A stretch of 64,000 bases of DNA from Monodelphis domestica. Its lineage: Eukaryota; Chordata; Mammalia; Didelphimorphia; Didelphidae. The notes under the pieces are model-generated. The model had not been told where the DNA came from, made no database searches, and saw nothing but the letters and a program-made list of their open reading frames with translations. This document shows positions 1 to 10,647 of this stretch, piece by piece (within the stretch, counting starts at the first letter, position 1; every line of letters starts with the position of its first letter). The translations under genes and the position numbers were made by a program. The DNA is taken from the NCBI RefSeq assembly GCF_027887165.1, contig NC_077233.1:220862017-220926016 (forward strand). Direction: 5' to 3'.

Positions 1-54
1 TCTCCTCCAGCCTCCCACCCTCCCCTAGAAGGCAGGAAATATAAGTTGCACATA

Positions 55-965
55 TATTATCCTATAATACGTATTTCCATTTTTGTCATGTTGTGAAATA
101 AGATACATATTGCTTACACTAGAGAAAGATACATGAAAGAAATAAGTTGGAAAATAGTATATTTCAATCTGCATTCATTCCTTCTATGGGAGTGGATATC
201 ATTTTTCCTCTCAAGTCCCTTGGAGCTGTCCTGGATCCTTGCCTTGCTGATAATAGCTAAGTCATTCACAGTTGATTCTCATACATTATTGTTGTTACTG
301 TGTACAACATTGTTCTGGTTCTGCTCATCTCACTTTGCATCACTCTCTATGTCTTTCCAGGATTCCTTTTATAATCTTGTTTGTCATTTCTTATGGTACA
401 ATAGTTTTCCATTACAACCATTACCACAATTTGTCCAGCCACCCCAACTGATGGGCATCCCTTTGGTTTCCAGTTCTTTGATACCACAAAAAGAGCTGCC
501 ATAAATATTTTTGTACAGGTAGGTTCTTTTCCCCTATCTTTGATCTCTCTGGGATACAGATCTAGTAGTGATATTGCTAAGTCAAAGGGTATACGCGGTT
601 TTATGGCCCTTTGGGCATGTTTCCAGATTGCTGTCCTGAATGCTTGCATCAATTCACAGCTCTACCAACAATGTATGTGTCCTGATTTTTCCATATCCCC
701 TCCAACATTTATCATTTTCCCTTTTTGTCATGTTAGTCTTATGGGTGTAAGGCATAAGTATCTCAGAGATGTTTTAATATGCATTTCTCTAATCAATAGT
801 AATTTGGAGCATTTTTTTCATATGACTAAAGGTAGTTTTAATTCATTCATCTGAGAATTGCTTGTTCATATCCTCTGACCATTTGCCAATTGGGGGATGA
901 TTTGTGTTCTTATAAATTTGTTTCAGTTCAAGCCTATTTAACTTGCTCTGGATAGCCTGGTTTCA
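55..965 (-). mobile_element. Old L1 3' end (ORF2 C-terminus and 3' UTR), degenerate
   Basis: Read on the minus strand, 347-652 translates to a stretch with FDLAISLLDLYPREI and CTKIFMAALFVVSKNWK, matching the C-terminal part of the L1 ORF2 at 27060-27230 in this window. Further upstream in the element (810-960) the minus strand matches 26760-26880. The 3' UTR (55-240) resembles 55225-55375 and 60450-60610. The frame is broken several times, so this is a fossil, much older than the L1 at 24.9 kb. Both the endonuclease and the reverse transcriptase core are missing. Confidence 0.85.
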
Positions 966-1129
966 GGTCAGACACTTAAAAACAAATATTGTGGGAAAGT
1001 TATACCCATCCTGCTTGGAAAAAAGAGATCTTCCTCTTCTACAAGGCAGCAGGAGCAAGTACATAGAGTAGTGGACTTTAATCACTCGCTGAGAAGATAT
1101 TTATTAAGTGTTTACTAGAGGTAGAGTAG

Positions 1130-1367
1130 AGATAGCAAGGTGGCACAGTGGATAGGGCACCAGGCCTGAAGTCAGAAAGATGCATCTTCCTGAGTTCAAA
1201 TCCAGTCTCAGTTGCTGGCTGTTTGACCCTGGACAAGTCATTTAGCCCAGTTTTATCATCTTTAAAACGAGCTAGAGAAGGAAATTGCAAACCACTCCGG
1301 TATCTTTAACAAGAAAACCCCAAATGGGATCGTGAAGAGTTGGGACATGCTTGAACAAAAACAGCTA
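1130..1367 (+). mobile_element. SINE-B, near full length
   Basis: Starts at AAGGTGGCACAGTGGATAGG, has the TTCAAATCCAG B-box-like stretch, the CTAGAGAAGGAAATTGCAAA middle and the AAAACCCCAAATGGGATCGT end. It appears inserted in a small L2 end (ATTTATTAAGTGTTTACTA at about 1088). Confidence 0.85.
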
Positions 1368-1559
1368 CAGAGGTAAACTTTGGCGTGGTTGGAATGATCA
1401 TATATTCCAAATTAGATTCTAAGTTAATGAGGTAGTATGAAAGCTTGTTGGAAACATTCCTTGAGCATAATAATAATGTCCTTCCCTTTCACTTTTATAT
1501 CCTCATTTGTACTTTATAAAAGAGAGGTAGGACAGTTATTATCCCCCATTTGGTAAAGA

Positions 1560-1790
1560 AAAAGTAGCCCACATTTATGTCATGCTTTGAGATTTGCAAA
1601 GCATGTTTTGTGTTCTCTCTTTTTATTTTCACAACAATCTGAAGAGTAGGTGCTACTGTTAGCCCCATTTTACAGATGAGGAAACTGAGGTAGAGAGTTC
1701 CATTAATTGACCAGGGTCACCTGGTAGGATTTGAAGTCAGGTCCAGCACTCTTGTGAGAGTGACCTTGCATAGGCTAATCCACTAAGGAG
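1560..1790 (-). mobile_element. MIR-family SINE with long 3' core
   Basis: Contains the reverse-complement MIR core: CCCCATTTTACAGATGAGGA, then AAACTGAGG, then CCAGGGTCAC. It is preceded by the TTTGCAAAGCATGTTTTGTG segment that belongs to the MIR 3' end. Confidence 0.75.
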
Positions 1791-2720
1791 CTCCAGAGCC
1801 TAGGGAACAACGTCATCATCTGAAGAACCAGGGGATCGGATGAGATGACCCTGAAGGTCCCAGCTAGCAAGCCTATGGGATCCCATAAAGCTCTCACGCC
1901 TCCCAGTTCCGAGTCCAGTTCTCTGCTTTCTCCAGAAGGGGCCAGATTCTTCCAAGCAGAATGGAGTGGCCTCTGGGGGCGGGCCCCCTCTCCCCAATGT
2001 CACCCAAGGGCCCCTCCAGACAGTCCCAGGGGTGGATGGAGCACCGCCTTGTTGGAGCCCACCATCTTGTGGTGTACACTGGGGACGGCCCTACCTGAGC
2101 AGCTAACTCCCTTTCAGATGATGTGTTATCTTAGCACAACATGTGAAATCTATGTAAACCGCAGTAGGTGTCTTACTGCATAATCCTTAGAAAAATAGCA
2201 GACCGTTGCTCAAAGTTTAAAACATGCAAGCAATAATTTTGTGCATTTAGCTAAAGAGCGCGATACCTCCGACTTTGGCAAATGTCTCCTGGGGGAGGTG
2301 GAGGGGAGGCCTGGGGGCGGAGGGCAGGGGAGAAGGTAGCCTTTTTCTCCATTTCTCCATGGTTCTTGTGGATTCGCTCTACCCCACTAGGGCATAGGAT
2401 CCGGCTCACTGGGGCCTGGGCTGGAACTTGCTACACCGCCATAGAGCCGGCCGATTGCAGTGATGTTGCATCATGAACCTTTTCACACAGGAGACTGGAT
2501 GGCTGGATCCAGCCACATGTCACTAGGATGGCAGCTTCTGACCCAGAAATAGGAATACACATGAAATTCTCACCTTGATGAAGGATGGGTGAAAATAGGG
2601 AGGGCAAAGTCCTAGCTAAGTCATTCCCCTTTCCTCTGGTCCTCTGCCTTGCCTCCCATTAGGAAGTCACATCAGCACAGAAATCTCCTCTGTTCATTTT
2701 TTAAAACATCAATCCATCCA
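1791..2720. other. Repeat-poor stretch, no gene recognised
   Basis: No repeat family was recognised here. It is GC-rich near 1960-2060 and 2280-2450 with some CpGs. Short open frames on both strands have no recognisable similarity or codon structure. The subregion 2095-2285 is listed separately. Confidence 0.4.
2095..2285. other. Candidate conserved non-coding element
   Basis: Repeat-free, moderately AT-rich sequence between GC-rich flanks, with TAATTT and TTTAGCTAAA-like words and no frame. The call rests only on texture and absence of repeats; no alignment is available. Confidence 0.25.
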
Positions 2721-2913
2721 TGGGGGCAGCTGGGTGTCTCAGTGGATTGAGAGTCAGGCCCAGAGATGGGAAGTCGTAGGTTCAAATCTAGCCTCAGACA
2801 CTTCCTAGCTGGGCAAGTCATTTAACCGCCATTGCCTTGCCCTTAGTGCTCTACAGCCTTAGAACCAATATTCAGTATTGATTCTAAGACAGAAGGTAAG
2901 GGTTTAAAAAAAA
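2721..2913 (+). mobile_element. SINE-A, near full length
   Basis: GGGGGCAGCTGGGTGTCTCA head, GGTTCAAATCTAGCCTCAGA B-box region, and TTCTAAGACAGAAGGTAAGG followed by an A-run. Confidence 0.9.
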
Positions 2914-3024
2914 TCAACCCATCCTAATTATTATCCCAATAATCATCAGGCTCTTGAGTAATATATGAGGACAGAGACATCATAAGTCAGGGAGATGTGA
3001 AATACATGGAAGTCATTTTCTGAA

Positions 3025-3198
3025 TTTTCTGAAGTCCGAAGAACTGGGTTTAAATCCCATCTCATGCTTCATAACTATGGGAGTTAGTTAAGTCATCCAT
3101 TTGCCTTGGATTTGGGGTTCCTCGTTTGTAAAATGAGGGAACTGAACTCACTGACCTCTAAAATCTCTTCCCCTTCTAGGCCTATGATCCTGTGATCA
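3025..3198 (+). mobile_element. MIR-like SINE
   Basis: GGGTTTAAATCCCATCTCAT, then TCGTTTGTAAAATGAGGGAA and the CTCTTCCCCTTCTAGGCCTA end typical of MIR-type elements ending in a GATCCTGTGAT-like word. Confidence 0.65.
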
Positions 3199-3219
3199 CT
3201 AGAAACTGGCAACCAGATG

Positions 3220-3400
3220 GGTACTTAGGTGGCACAATGGATAGAGGGTCAGGCTTAAAGTTAGGAGGATCTGGGTTCAAAATTAGCCTCAGATATTTCC
3301 TAGTTGTGTGACCCTGGACAAGTCATTTAACCCTGTTTACCTAGCCCTTTTATGTCTTAGAGTTGTTACCAGGACAGAAAGTACCAGTTTTAAAAAATGG
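3220..3400 (+). mobile_element. SINE-A, diverged
   Basis: TTAGGTGGCACAATGGATAG head, GGGTTCAAAATTAGCCTCAG, CCCTGGACAAGTCATTTAAC, and an A-run ending. The 3' part is eroded. Confidence 0.8.
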
Positions 3401-3599
3401 TAGCCAAGGGATAGTCCCATAGTTTACCCACCCTTGGATTCTGTTTCTGGTGTCTGATGATGGCATTTGAGGACCTATTATGGGAGAGCAGAGATGTCCT
3501 CCTTGATGCCAACCCCAGCAGGATAGGGTTTCGGGTCTATGTAACATGATGGAAAAAATGCCTTGGGCAAAGGGTCCTTCTACTTAGGTTCTCTTTACT

Positions 3600-3748
3600 T
3601 AGAGTTGTGCCAATAACTAGCCATATGATCTTAGACAAGTCCTTTCATTTCAGTAGTCTTAATTTTCCTTCTCTGTAAAATGGGGAGAGGACAATATTAG
3701 ACTAGATGATCTCTGAAGCTCCTTCTAGCTCTAAAAGTATATGATTCA
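3600..3748 (+). mobile_element. MIR-like SINE
   Basis: TTCCTTCTCTGTAAAATGGG, then ACTAGATGATCTCTGAAGCT and CCTTCTAGCTCTAAAAGTAT, the standard 3' progression of this family. Confidence 0.7.
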
Positions 3749-3959
3749 TTTCCTTAGACAACCACTAATGGTTTCAGTTTGTTAGTTTTTTTCAGGATGC
3801 TTTTTGAATCTATTTTCAACCCAGCATCCTCTTGGGTTACTGAGTTCTTCCTGCTACCTTTGAGCCAAAATAAGAGAGATGTCCTTGAACAGACTATACT
3901 CCACTTGCCTCCCCCATTCTAGGGTCAAAGATTGTTGTCTCATCTTGATCCTGTGAATC

Positions 3960-4115
3960 CATCCCTCTAATCCATGAGCTTGTTTTTAAAAAAAAAAATT
4001 TGGAAACTGAAATATGGTATGATTGGTTTCCTTTGTAATACCATTTATTTTATTTTACTTACTTAAAATATTATTCTGAGAAGGGTTCATCAGACTGAAA
4101 AAGACAGCCATGATA
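3960..4115 (+). mobile_element. Old short repeat, hAT-like MITE family copy 1
   Basis: The stretch near 4020 (GATTGGTTTCCTTTGTAATA, then ATTATTCTGAGAAGGGTTCA) matches 28110-28182, 28346-28385 and 33225-33385. Repetition within the window supports a dispersed element. Assignment to hAT is from memory of its AAGGTTAA-type end and is not secure. Confidence 0.5.
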
Positions 4116-4464
4116 CAGAGAGAAAGACTAGACTTTTCATCCTATTTTTCTTCAGGAAAGGATCAGACAATGAAATACTGTCAGTGGTGAAACAGAGCAG
4201 AAACCTCAATGGCATCCCTAGAGGTCACCTCCATGCCGCCTGGATTGCCCCAAGGGACCAAAGAAGTCCTCTGGAGTCTTGCCCTAACATTACTCCTCTC
4301 AATGATATTGAACAGCTTGGTGATCAGTCTATCTTATGGCAAGATCCTTCTCAGTACATCTTGAATGGGGTCCAAGGAAACTGGCTCTCTCACAGACAGT
4401 AGGATATGAGGTGCTTAACTTAGTTCTTGAAAGAATGAACAAATAAATGAATGAATAAAAGAAA
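4116..4464. other. No recognised feature
   Basis: Unique-looking sequence. A short open frame at 4184-4402 has no recognisable motif. A small ATGAATGAATAAA-type tract at 4435-4460 resembles the end of an L2 copy. Confidence 0.4.
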
Positions 4465-4925
4465 TAGTTCACAGAATTTTAGAGCTAGAAGAAACCTTCA
4501 ATATAATTGCCAGTCCCACTCCTTCATTTTTTAAATTGATACTTTTTTTGATATCTTTATTTCCAAACATGTCATTTGCTCTTTGTTACAATCAAACCTT
4601 TCCTTTAAACAAAGACTTTTTTTAAAGAACAAGAAGCAGATCAACAAAATTAACCAATATATCCACCAAATCTGAGAAGATGTGAAATGTTTTAAGCCAT
4701 TGTCTCCACCTATGCAAAGAAGAGAAGGGGGTACATTTTCTCACCTCTTCTACAAAATGAAAGCTTGGTTGTCATAATTACATCCCATTCAGTTTGGGGG
4801 GTGATTTGAGAAGTTGAGTCTGGATATTTTTCCATCTAGATTCCAAACTCTTCATTTTACCAAAGAGGAAGAGGAAATCAAGAGAGGAGGTTTGTCAAAA
4901 TAAATGAGTGGAAGAATTAGGACTC
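4465..4925 (-). mobile_element. MIR-like SINE split by a 319-base insertion
   Basis: The left part (CACAGAATTTTAGAGCTAGA, 4470-4490) and the right part (ACCAAAGAGGAAGAGGAAAT, from 4859) join into one element once 4531-4858 is removed. Confidence 0.6.
4531..4849 (-). mobile_element. Unclassified retroelement insertion with 9-base TSDs
   Basis: Flanked by perfect CTTCATTTT copies at 4522-4530 and 4850-4858. The left end is T-rich (TTAAATTGATACTTTTTTTG), which suggests a minus-strand insertion with an A-rich tail. The body resembles a marsupial dispersed repeat I have only partial memory of, so no family is named. Confidence 0.55.
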
Positions 4926-4971
4926 CTAACTGTAATTTCAATGGTGTTTCTACCACAATGCACTGCCTTTG

Positions 4972-5221
4972 TGCAGCTAGGTGGCACAGTAGATAAAGTA
5001 CCAGGTCTGGAGTCAGGAAGACTCATCTTCCTGAGTTCTAATCTGACTTCAGACACTTACCAGCTGGGCGATCCTGGGCAAGTCACTTATAATCTCGATT
5101 GCCTCGGTTTTCTCATACGTCAAATGCGCTGGAGAAGGAATAGCACACCACTGCAGTTTCTTTGCCAAGAAAGCTGGTGGCCAAGGGTCGGATACAACTG
5201 AAACAAATGAACAACAACAAA
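4972..5221 (+). mobile_element. SINE-B, full length
   Basis: GTGCAGCTAGGTGGCACAGT head; GCTGGAGAAGGAATAGCACA middle; end GGTCGGATACAACTGAAACA followed by the ACAACAACAAAC tail. Confidence 0.92.
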
Positions 5222-5689
5222 CACTGCCTTTATTCCAATAGGAGAGGAATAAAAAGGTCTTGTTTTCTCTCCAGAAAGGTAGGCTTATAAGGCTGAATCC
5301 ATTTGAGGGTCTCTGGAATAGGACAAACGTAGTCATTCCAGTAAGCCTAGAATTAGTCCATCACAAACAAGAGAGCCTCGATAAATACGTAAAAGCTCTC
5401 CCTGCTCTAATATGAGGGACACCTCCCCAGAATCCCCCGTCCAAGGAGATCTCTCCTACTGATTAAGAATAATCACAATTCCTATTTCTAGCCACATTCA
5501 AACTTGCCTCTCCTGACTCCCATATAAAATGTTGGTTAATGTTGGAAGGTCCAACACTGTATATATTCATTCCTTTGAATCAAGCACTAGCATCTCCAGG
5601 CTCTCCTTTGAAATGCAAATGCCCCTTAGGTAGGCTAATGCTAGGTAAGATCTAGGACTGAATATTTTCCAACAAAAAGTGATCAATCC
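5222..5689. other. No recognised feature
   Basis: Unique-looking DNA. The remark AATGTTGGTTAATGTTGG at 5527-5545 is a small direct repeat. No gene or transposon recognised. Confidence 0.4.
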
Positions 5690-5872
5690 TGGGGGCAGCT
5701 GGGTGGCTCAGTAGACTGAGACTGAACCCAGAGATGGAAGGTCCAGGGTTAAAATCTGGTCTCACACTGACCCTGGGCAAGTCACTTCACCCCCAATGCC
5801 TAGCCCTTACTGCGTTTCTGCCTTAGAACCAATATTGATTCCAAGATGGAAGGTGAGGATTTTATTTTTTTT
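5690..5872 (+). mobile_element. SINE-A
   Basis: CTGGGGGCAGCTGGGTGGCT head, CACTTCACCCCCAATGCCTA, and TTCCAAGATGGAAGGTGAGG end. An internal gap removes part of the region after the B-box. Confidence 0.88.
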
Positions 5873-5889
5873 AAGTGATACATCCCAAA

Positions 5890-6030
5890 GCTGAAAGATG
5901 GGTTCTCATAAATAATTTCTGGTCCAATCCCCTGTTTTTGTAGATAATGGCTATAAAGTCTGGAAGGGAAAAAGGACTTTTCCTCAGGTCACATAGCAAG
6001 TTGGAACAGACTGGAACCAGCACCCAGGTC
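5890..6030 (-). mobile_element. MIR-like fragment
   Basis: TCCTCAGGTCACATAGCAAG followed by GGAACCAGCACCCAGGTCA matches the reverse-complement MIR core. Diverged. Confidence 0.5.
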
Positions 6031-6044
6031 ATCCCTTCAATCCA

Positions 6045-6160
6045 TGTTGCTGCCAAATTAATCTTCCCATAAAGCCCAGCTCTGGTTCCTGCCACTCCTT
6101 TACTTCAAAACCTTCAGTGGCTCCCCTCTGCCAGACTGAAAGTTGCCAAACTCCTTTTTC
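6045..6160 (+). mobile_element. L2 fragment (post-RT region)
   Basis: CCAAATTAATCTTCCCATAA and CCTTCAGTGGCTCCCCTCTG match the same L2 segment at 15435-15540. Confidence 0.6.
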
Positions 6161-6912
6161 CATCATCCCATTCCCCATGACAGTGCTGAGTGGGGTGGGT
6201 GAGGGCCTTCTGCATGGGAATAAAGGGGCTCCGAAATGGAAGACAAGGGGCCACCGATGACTAGCCCTGGCTGAAAGGCAAATAGGCAGCTTCTGAGACA
6301 GGGCTCCCAAGCCACTCCTGCCTTCCAGTCCCCCGTGGGATGGAGCAGTCACTGCCCAGAGCCTATGTGGCAAATCCATTAGGCGTCTCTCAGAGGGCAG
6401 AAGGTCCTTCAAGCCAGGAGGAGGCCGGCCCTGGGAAAGGGAAAGGGGAGCCATTCCGCTCAGTGGGTGAGGAGGGGGTGGGCAAAGAGCCGGCCCCTGT
6501 TTATTTCACCTGGCAGTCCTTAGCTCTAATAGCCAGAGCATCAGTTTAAAAAAAAAGTTACAGCCAGCCAAGAAATCAATTGGTTCTAGAAACAAAGATT
6601 AAAAAACATTTGGGAACTCCTAAGGCTGGTGGGAAAGCCGAGGACCTACAGAAGGCTTTGTTTGCCTCCCCTCGTTTCCCACCATTAGCAGGGCTGAACT
6701 GCAAGACTATTTGCTTTTCAGAAGCTCGGGTGGGTCTCATCTGGATTTTCCAGCAGGCACTGGGGCAGGGCTCAGATACCTGCTCATCTCCTGTGTGAGG
6801 CAGCCACTGAGGGGAGGAGAAACCAGCCTGGCAAGAAGGACACAGCCAGATCAGCGTGGGGGTAAGGGGGGGGGGGGCTAATAGCTCCCCTCCCCTCCCC
6901 GCCCATTCCCTC
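6161..6912. other. Repeat-poor, GC-rich stretch
   Basis: No repeat family and no gene recognised. Open frames on the minus strand (6029-6454 and 6576-6944) lack similarity and run into the neighbouring L2 piece or the CA array. A G-run (GGGGGTAA followed by twelve G) lies at 6858-6878. Confidence 0.4.
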
Positions 6913-6951
6913 CAACACACACACACACTCATACTCACACACACTCATATA

Positions 6952-6992
<41 letters not shown>
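6913..6992. repeat. (CA)n microsatellite, interrupted
   Basis: CA dinucleotides with CTCATA interruptions in the first half, then about 17 uninterrupted CA units to 6991. Confidence 0.97.
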
Positions 6993-6994
<2 letters not shown>

Positions 6995-7018
6995 AGAGTG
7001 TAAGCCAGTAGAAATAAT

Positions 7019-7059
7019 ATTAATTCTGGAGGCAGAGGATTTCCCTCTGCTGAATTAAT
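7019..7059. repeat. Imperfect hairpin
   Basis: ATTAATTC (7019-7026) pairs with GAATTAAT (7052-7059), and GCAGAGG (7032-7038) pairs with CCTCTGC (7044-7050) inside it. This is directly visible; no function is implied. Confidence 0.7.
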
Positions 7060-7061
7060 GT

Positions 7062-7158
7062 TATAATGAAATATTGTTATTATATTATATATTATATATA
7101 TTATATATCATATATATAATATATTATATTATCATGAAATAATGTTATAATGAAATAA
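7062..7158. repeat. AT-rich, self-complementary low-complexity tract
   Basis: TATTATATATTATATATATT-type sequence that can form cruciforms, bracketed by direct copies of GTTATAATGAAATA. Confidence 0.85.
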
Positions 7159-7407
7159 AGGTTAACATTGGTATGTAGAAGATGTGGGTGCCCCCCCAAT
7201 ATCTTCAGGAATGTGAAAGTCTTCTACCTCATCATTTAGGATAGGACTGGGGTCTCCAGAGATCTCCAAAGACTGATACCTGCTCCAGGAGAGCTCCCAG
7301 GCCCTGCCAAGAATTCTGGTGGTTTTGGTGATGAGGGCCAGCTGAGAGCACATTTATTTAAGTCTCATAATCTCACAGGTCCACAGATGTTGAGCTGGGA
7401 AGGGTCT

Positions 7408-7650
7408 TTGTTGTGCTGTTCAGTTGTTTCAGTCATGTCTGACTCTGTGACCCCATTTGGGTTTTTCTTGGCAATGATCCTGGACTCATTTGTCATTTCC
7501 TTTTCTAGCTCATTTTACAGATGAGGAAACTGAGACAGAGTGAAATGACTTGCCCAAAATCATTCAGATTAGTGTCTGAGGTCAGATTTGAATTCAAGTC
7601 TTTCTGACTCCAAGTCCTGTGCTCTATCCACTGTGTCACCCACCTGCCCT
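7408..7650 (-). mobile_element. SINE-B, full length
   Basis: Reverse complement of SINE-B: TCAGTCATGTCTGACTCTGT, then GTGACCCCATTTGGG, then GCTCATTTTACAGATGAGGA, ending at TCCACTGTGTCACCCACCTG. Confidence 0.9.
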
Positions 7651-7729
7651 AGAAAGGCTCCTACTTCCTCATTACTGTCTTCCTCTGAACTTGTACCTTT
7701 TGCTTTAACTTAGACAACTAAACCTTGAT

Positions 7730-7945
7730 GATGGCAGCTAAGTATCACAGTGATTAGAGTGCCAGAGTGAATCATCTTCCTGAGTCCAAATCTGGCCTCA
7801 GACACTTAATAGCTGTGCAACTCTGAGCAAGTCACTTCACCCTGTTTGCCTTAATTTCTCCTTCTGTAAAATCAGCTAGAGAAGGAAATGGCAAACCACT
7901 TTAATATCTTTGCCAGTGAAAGGATTTTTAAAAGTACTGAACCAT
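7730..7945 (+). mobile_element. SINE-B
   Basis: GGCAGCTAAGTATCACAGTG head and AGAGAAGGAAATGGCAAACC middle; the 3' end is degraded after AATATCTTTGCCAGTGAAAG. Confidence 0.88.
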
Positions 7946-8589
7946 TTCTATTTCTGAAGCTCTCTCTTTGAAGCTCAGACTGGTCTCTCATTCCTTTGTT
8001 CCTAGGAAATTCAAAGAATGTCCCACCTTGGAAAATCTCCCACTGTGGGCAGGATGGAGAACTGCTCCTTTATCTATAACCAAGAACTCTCTCTGAGGCA
8101 TATGAAAATATAATTCCTCTTTCTCCTTGCTCAATATATTATCTAGATTTGGGGTAACCAAGTCCCCCAATAAAGGAAAAGGGCCACTGAAAACCTGCTT
8201 GAGTCAATTATATTTTCTAGCCAAAGATTGCTAGAGGAAATTGAGTTTCATGGGTTCCTGAACATTCTTTTTCTCGGTACACCAGAGAGGGATGTGTTGC
8301 CCGTGTTTCTCTAGCTGTTGAACTTCATCATCTTCGTGATGACGTAATGAGGGAAGAGTTGGGGTCTCTGAGTCTACCTCCTCTTTCAAGATATCCACCA
8401 GCAGGGATTGCCAGGGGAGGTCCAGGGTACAAATTGTCAGGCCAATCAGAAAGAGATCACAACTTCCTATCTAAGAGGCCAGACTCAAAAGGGATCTATT
8501 CATTTAGGAGGCTGGTGAAAGATCCATTCTTTGTTAACAATGGGATTCAACATGAGCAGTATGAAAATGTGTATATTGCATGAAAGCTC
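7946..8589. other. Unassigned; contains a possible dispersed repeat
   Basis: The segment near 8325-8420 (GATGACGTAATGAGGGA, then GGGTCTCTGAGTCTACCT) resembles 22830-22925. This suggests a shared, unclassified repeat, possibly an LTR or LINE 5' piece. No open frame of note. Confidence 0.35.
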
Positions 8590-8715
8590 TGGTATAACCT
8601 TCCAAAGGGAAGAGAAAATCTGAATCCTAAAATGTTAGAAAACAATTGCCAAAAATTGTTTCTATGTGCAACTGAATAGATTTAAAAATAAAAGATTAAT
8701 TTAAAAAACTTTAAA
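8590..8715 (+). mobile_element. Short L1 3' tail
   Basis: GAATCCTAAAATGTTAGAAA and TTTCTATGTGCAACTGAATA, followed by an AATAAA-containing A-rich end, resemble the L1 3' tails at 11618-11740 and 43335-43465. Confidence 0.5.
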
Positions 8716-9265
8716 TAATGTCATTATCAGGAAAATTGCCTCATATTCCTTATTGGCTAAAATCCAGATATTAAACCAAGAAAAGACCAAATGAAGTCAT
8801 CGGACGCAGCTATAAAATGACCAATCAACAACAACCGGCTTTGTAGAAAACATCCACATTGACGGAAATAGAGCAGTTTATTAAATAGGCCTGGAGTCTC
8901 ACAGGGACCAGGTGACCCAGTGAAAAACCACAGGGAAGCTGAAAAAGGGGGAACCTCTTTGTTTCTCAGATGGCCAATCTATAGAATGGGGAAAAGAATC
9001 CACTCCTTTCCTTCAGGTTTGAAGGTTAAGAGGGTAGTACCAGCCGTTTATTCTTCAACACTTCTAGGGTAGACCCAATTCACCTATTTATCATTGTTCC
9101 AAGAGGCCTTGCCATGACCAATGCTTGACCTCTGTCAGGATCATAAGAGATGTAATCCCTTCTCCCATAATCCCCTCTCTAGCAACTACTACAGGAAAAA
9201 TTTGTGCCCTAAGCCTCAGCCCTTTCTCAGTATCCTGAAGTTGTGTTCCCCAAGGAGAGCAACAT
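8716..9265. other. No recognised feature
   Basis: Unique-looking sequence with no gene, repeat or array that I can name. Confidence 0.4.
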
Positions 9266-9269
9266 AAAA

Positions 9270-9530
9270 ATATATAGATAACAAAATGTTCATAGCAGCA
9301 CTTTCTGTGATTGCAAAAACCTGAAAAAAAAAAGATGAAAACAAGCAAAGGCTGGAATGATTGTGGCGGCAAATGCAATAGAATAGTTTTATGCTATAAG
9401 AAGCAAAGCATATGAGAAATTCAGAGAATCAAGGGAGGGCTTACTTGAATGAACTGATGCAGGACAAAGAGAGTAGAACCAAGAGAAGGATAATTAATAA
9501 CTACAAACACATAAACAAAAGTACCACTTA
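9270..9530 (+). mobile_element. Old L1 ORF2 C-terminal and 3' fragment
   Basis: AATGTTCATAGCAGCACTTT matches the L1 codons for IFIAALF, and GAATGAACTGATGCAGGACA, then GAGTAGAACCAAGAGAA, matches the 27330-27380 segment of the intact L1. Heavily mutated. Confidence 0.75.
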
Positions 9531-9599
9531 ATTTGCTGCCTTACAGATTAATTGCAATAAACAATCTTGGCCCCAGAGAAAAGGAATGGAAAAATCTCA

Positions 9600-9770
9600 G
9601 GCCCTAGAGTCAGACTACTTAGAGACAAATTGTGTCTGATGTTTACTACCTATTCGACCTTTAGAAAGTTACTCACCTATCTTGGGCCTCAGTTTTCTCA
9701 TCTGTAAAATGAGGGTATTATATTAGATGGCTTCTGAGGTCCTTTTCACCTCTAGATTCATGAGCCCATG
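9600..9770 (+). mobile_element. MIR
   Basis: CTAGAGTCAGACTACTTAGA, then GCCTCAGTTTTCTCATCTGT and AAAATGAGGGTATTATATTA, ending in the CTTCTGAGGTCC word. Confidence 0.8.
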
Positions 9771-9785
9771 AAAATAGGCAAAAAG

Positions 9786-9960
9786 AGAGGGAAAGAGAGA
9801 GAGACAGAGACAGAGACAGAGACAGAGAGACACAAAGAGAGAGACAGAGAGAGGGGGGAGGGAGGGAGAGAGAGAGACAGGCAAGTAGATAGATCAACAG
9901 ATAAATAGATAGCTAGGTAGACAGGTACACTATAGATAACTATTTAGATATATGCAGATA
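9786..9960. repeat. GA-rich and GATA-like low complexity
   Basis: GAGAGACAGAGACAGAGACA-type purine tract to about 9880, followed by imperfect AGATAGAT units. Confidence 0.9.
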
Positions 9961-10307
9961 TCCTTAAATACAAATATTCTATATCTACATTTACTGTCAT
10001 TTTTATTTTAAATTTGTTACATTAAAATTCTAGATAACTCCCTCCCTCCTTCCTCTCCCACAATTTCTTAGACATTGGATATTGTCCACATTTTATATTA
10101 TCATAAGGCAAAATTCAGTATTGGAGATAGAGTGAGAAATTTTCCAATTTTCTTATTAGAGACTACCTAAAAACATCTGAAATGGGAGAAAGTTGAACTG
10201 CCATAGGCAAACAGAATATCAACCCTTAGTCTGTTCTCTGGTACAAGATGCCTCTTCTCCCCAGCAGCTCAACATAAATGAATGGATGAATTCAAGCATA
10301 CATGCAT
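9961..10307. other. No recognised feature
   Basis: AT-rich at 9960-10030, otherwise unique-looking. No gene or repeat recognised. Confidence 0.4.
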
Positions 10308-10425
10308 GAAAAAGCATTTATTAAGAGTTTATTATTTATTCGAGCTGAGCACTGTGCTAAACTCTAGGGCTCTATATGGCCTATTCTGAAGGAGTTCACC
10401 TTCTAACTAAAGAAGACAACACATG
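10308..10425 (-). mobile_element. L2 3' end
   Basis: AAAAAGCATTTATTAAGAGT, then GAGCACTGTGCTAAACTCTA, then AAGGAGTTCACCTTCTAACT is the reverse-complement L2 terminus. Confidence 0.75.
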
Positions 10426-10647
10426 TAGGAGAGCTCAGCTGCAGAGCAGATGGCAAGGACCTGGACTCCATGGAATGCATCTAGGGGGTCATGCCACACG
10501 AGCAGCCCATCACCATTAGGAAGGTAGGAGTGGGCTGAAGTATTGGGGGGGAGAGTGAACAAGGGAAATCACACACTTCTGGTGGCATCACGTCCTTCTG
10601 CAATCATTATATTGTCTGTTATTATTTGCAAAAAAATAAAGTGTCCT
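10426..10647. other. No recognised feature
   Basis: Unique-looking sequence with a GGGGGGG run near 10545. No gene recognised. Confidence 0.35.

Noticed and set aside
347..652. 101-codon minus-strand open frame as a possible gene
   Set aside because: It translates to the L1 ORF2 C-terminus, with breaks on both sides.
7980..8590. Endogenous retrovirus LTR
   Set aside because: Similarity to 22560-23220 is limited to a core, and no LTR ends, primer-binding site or pol remnant were seen. Left unclassified.
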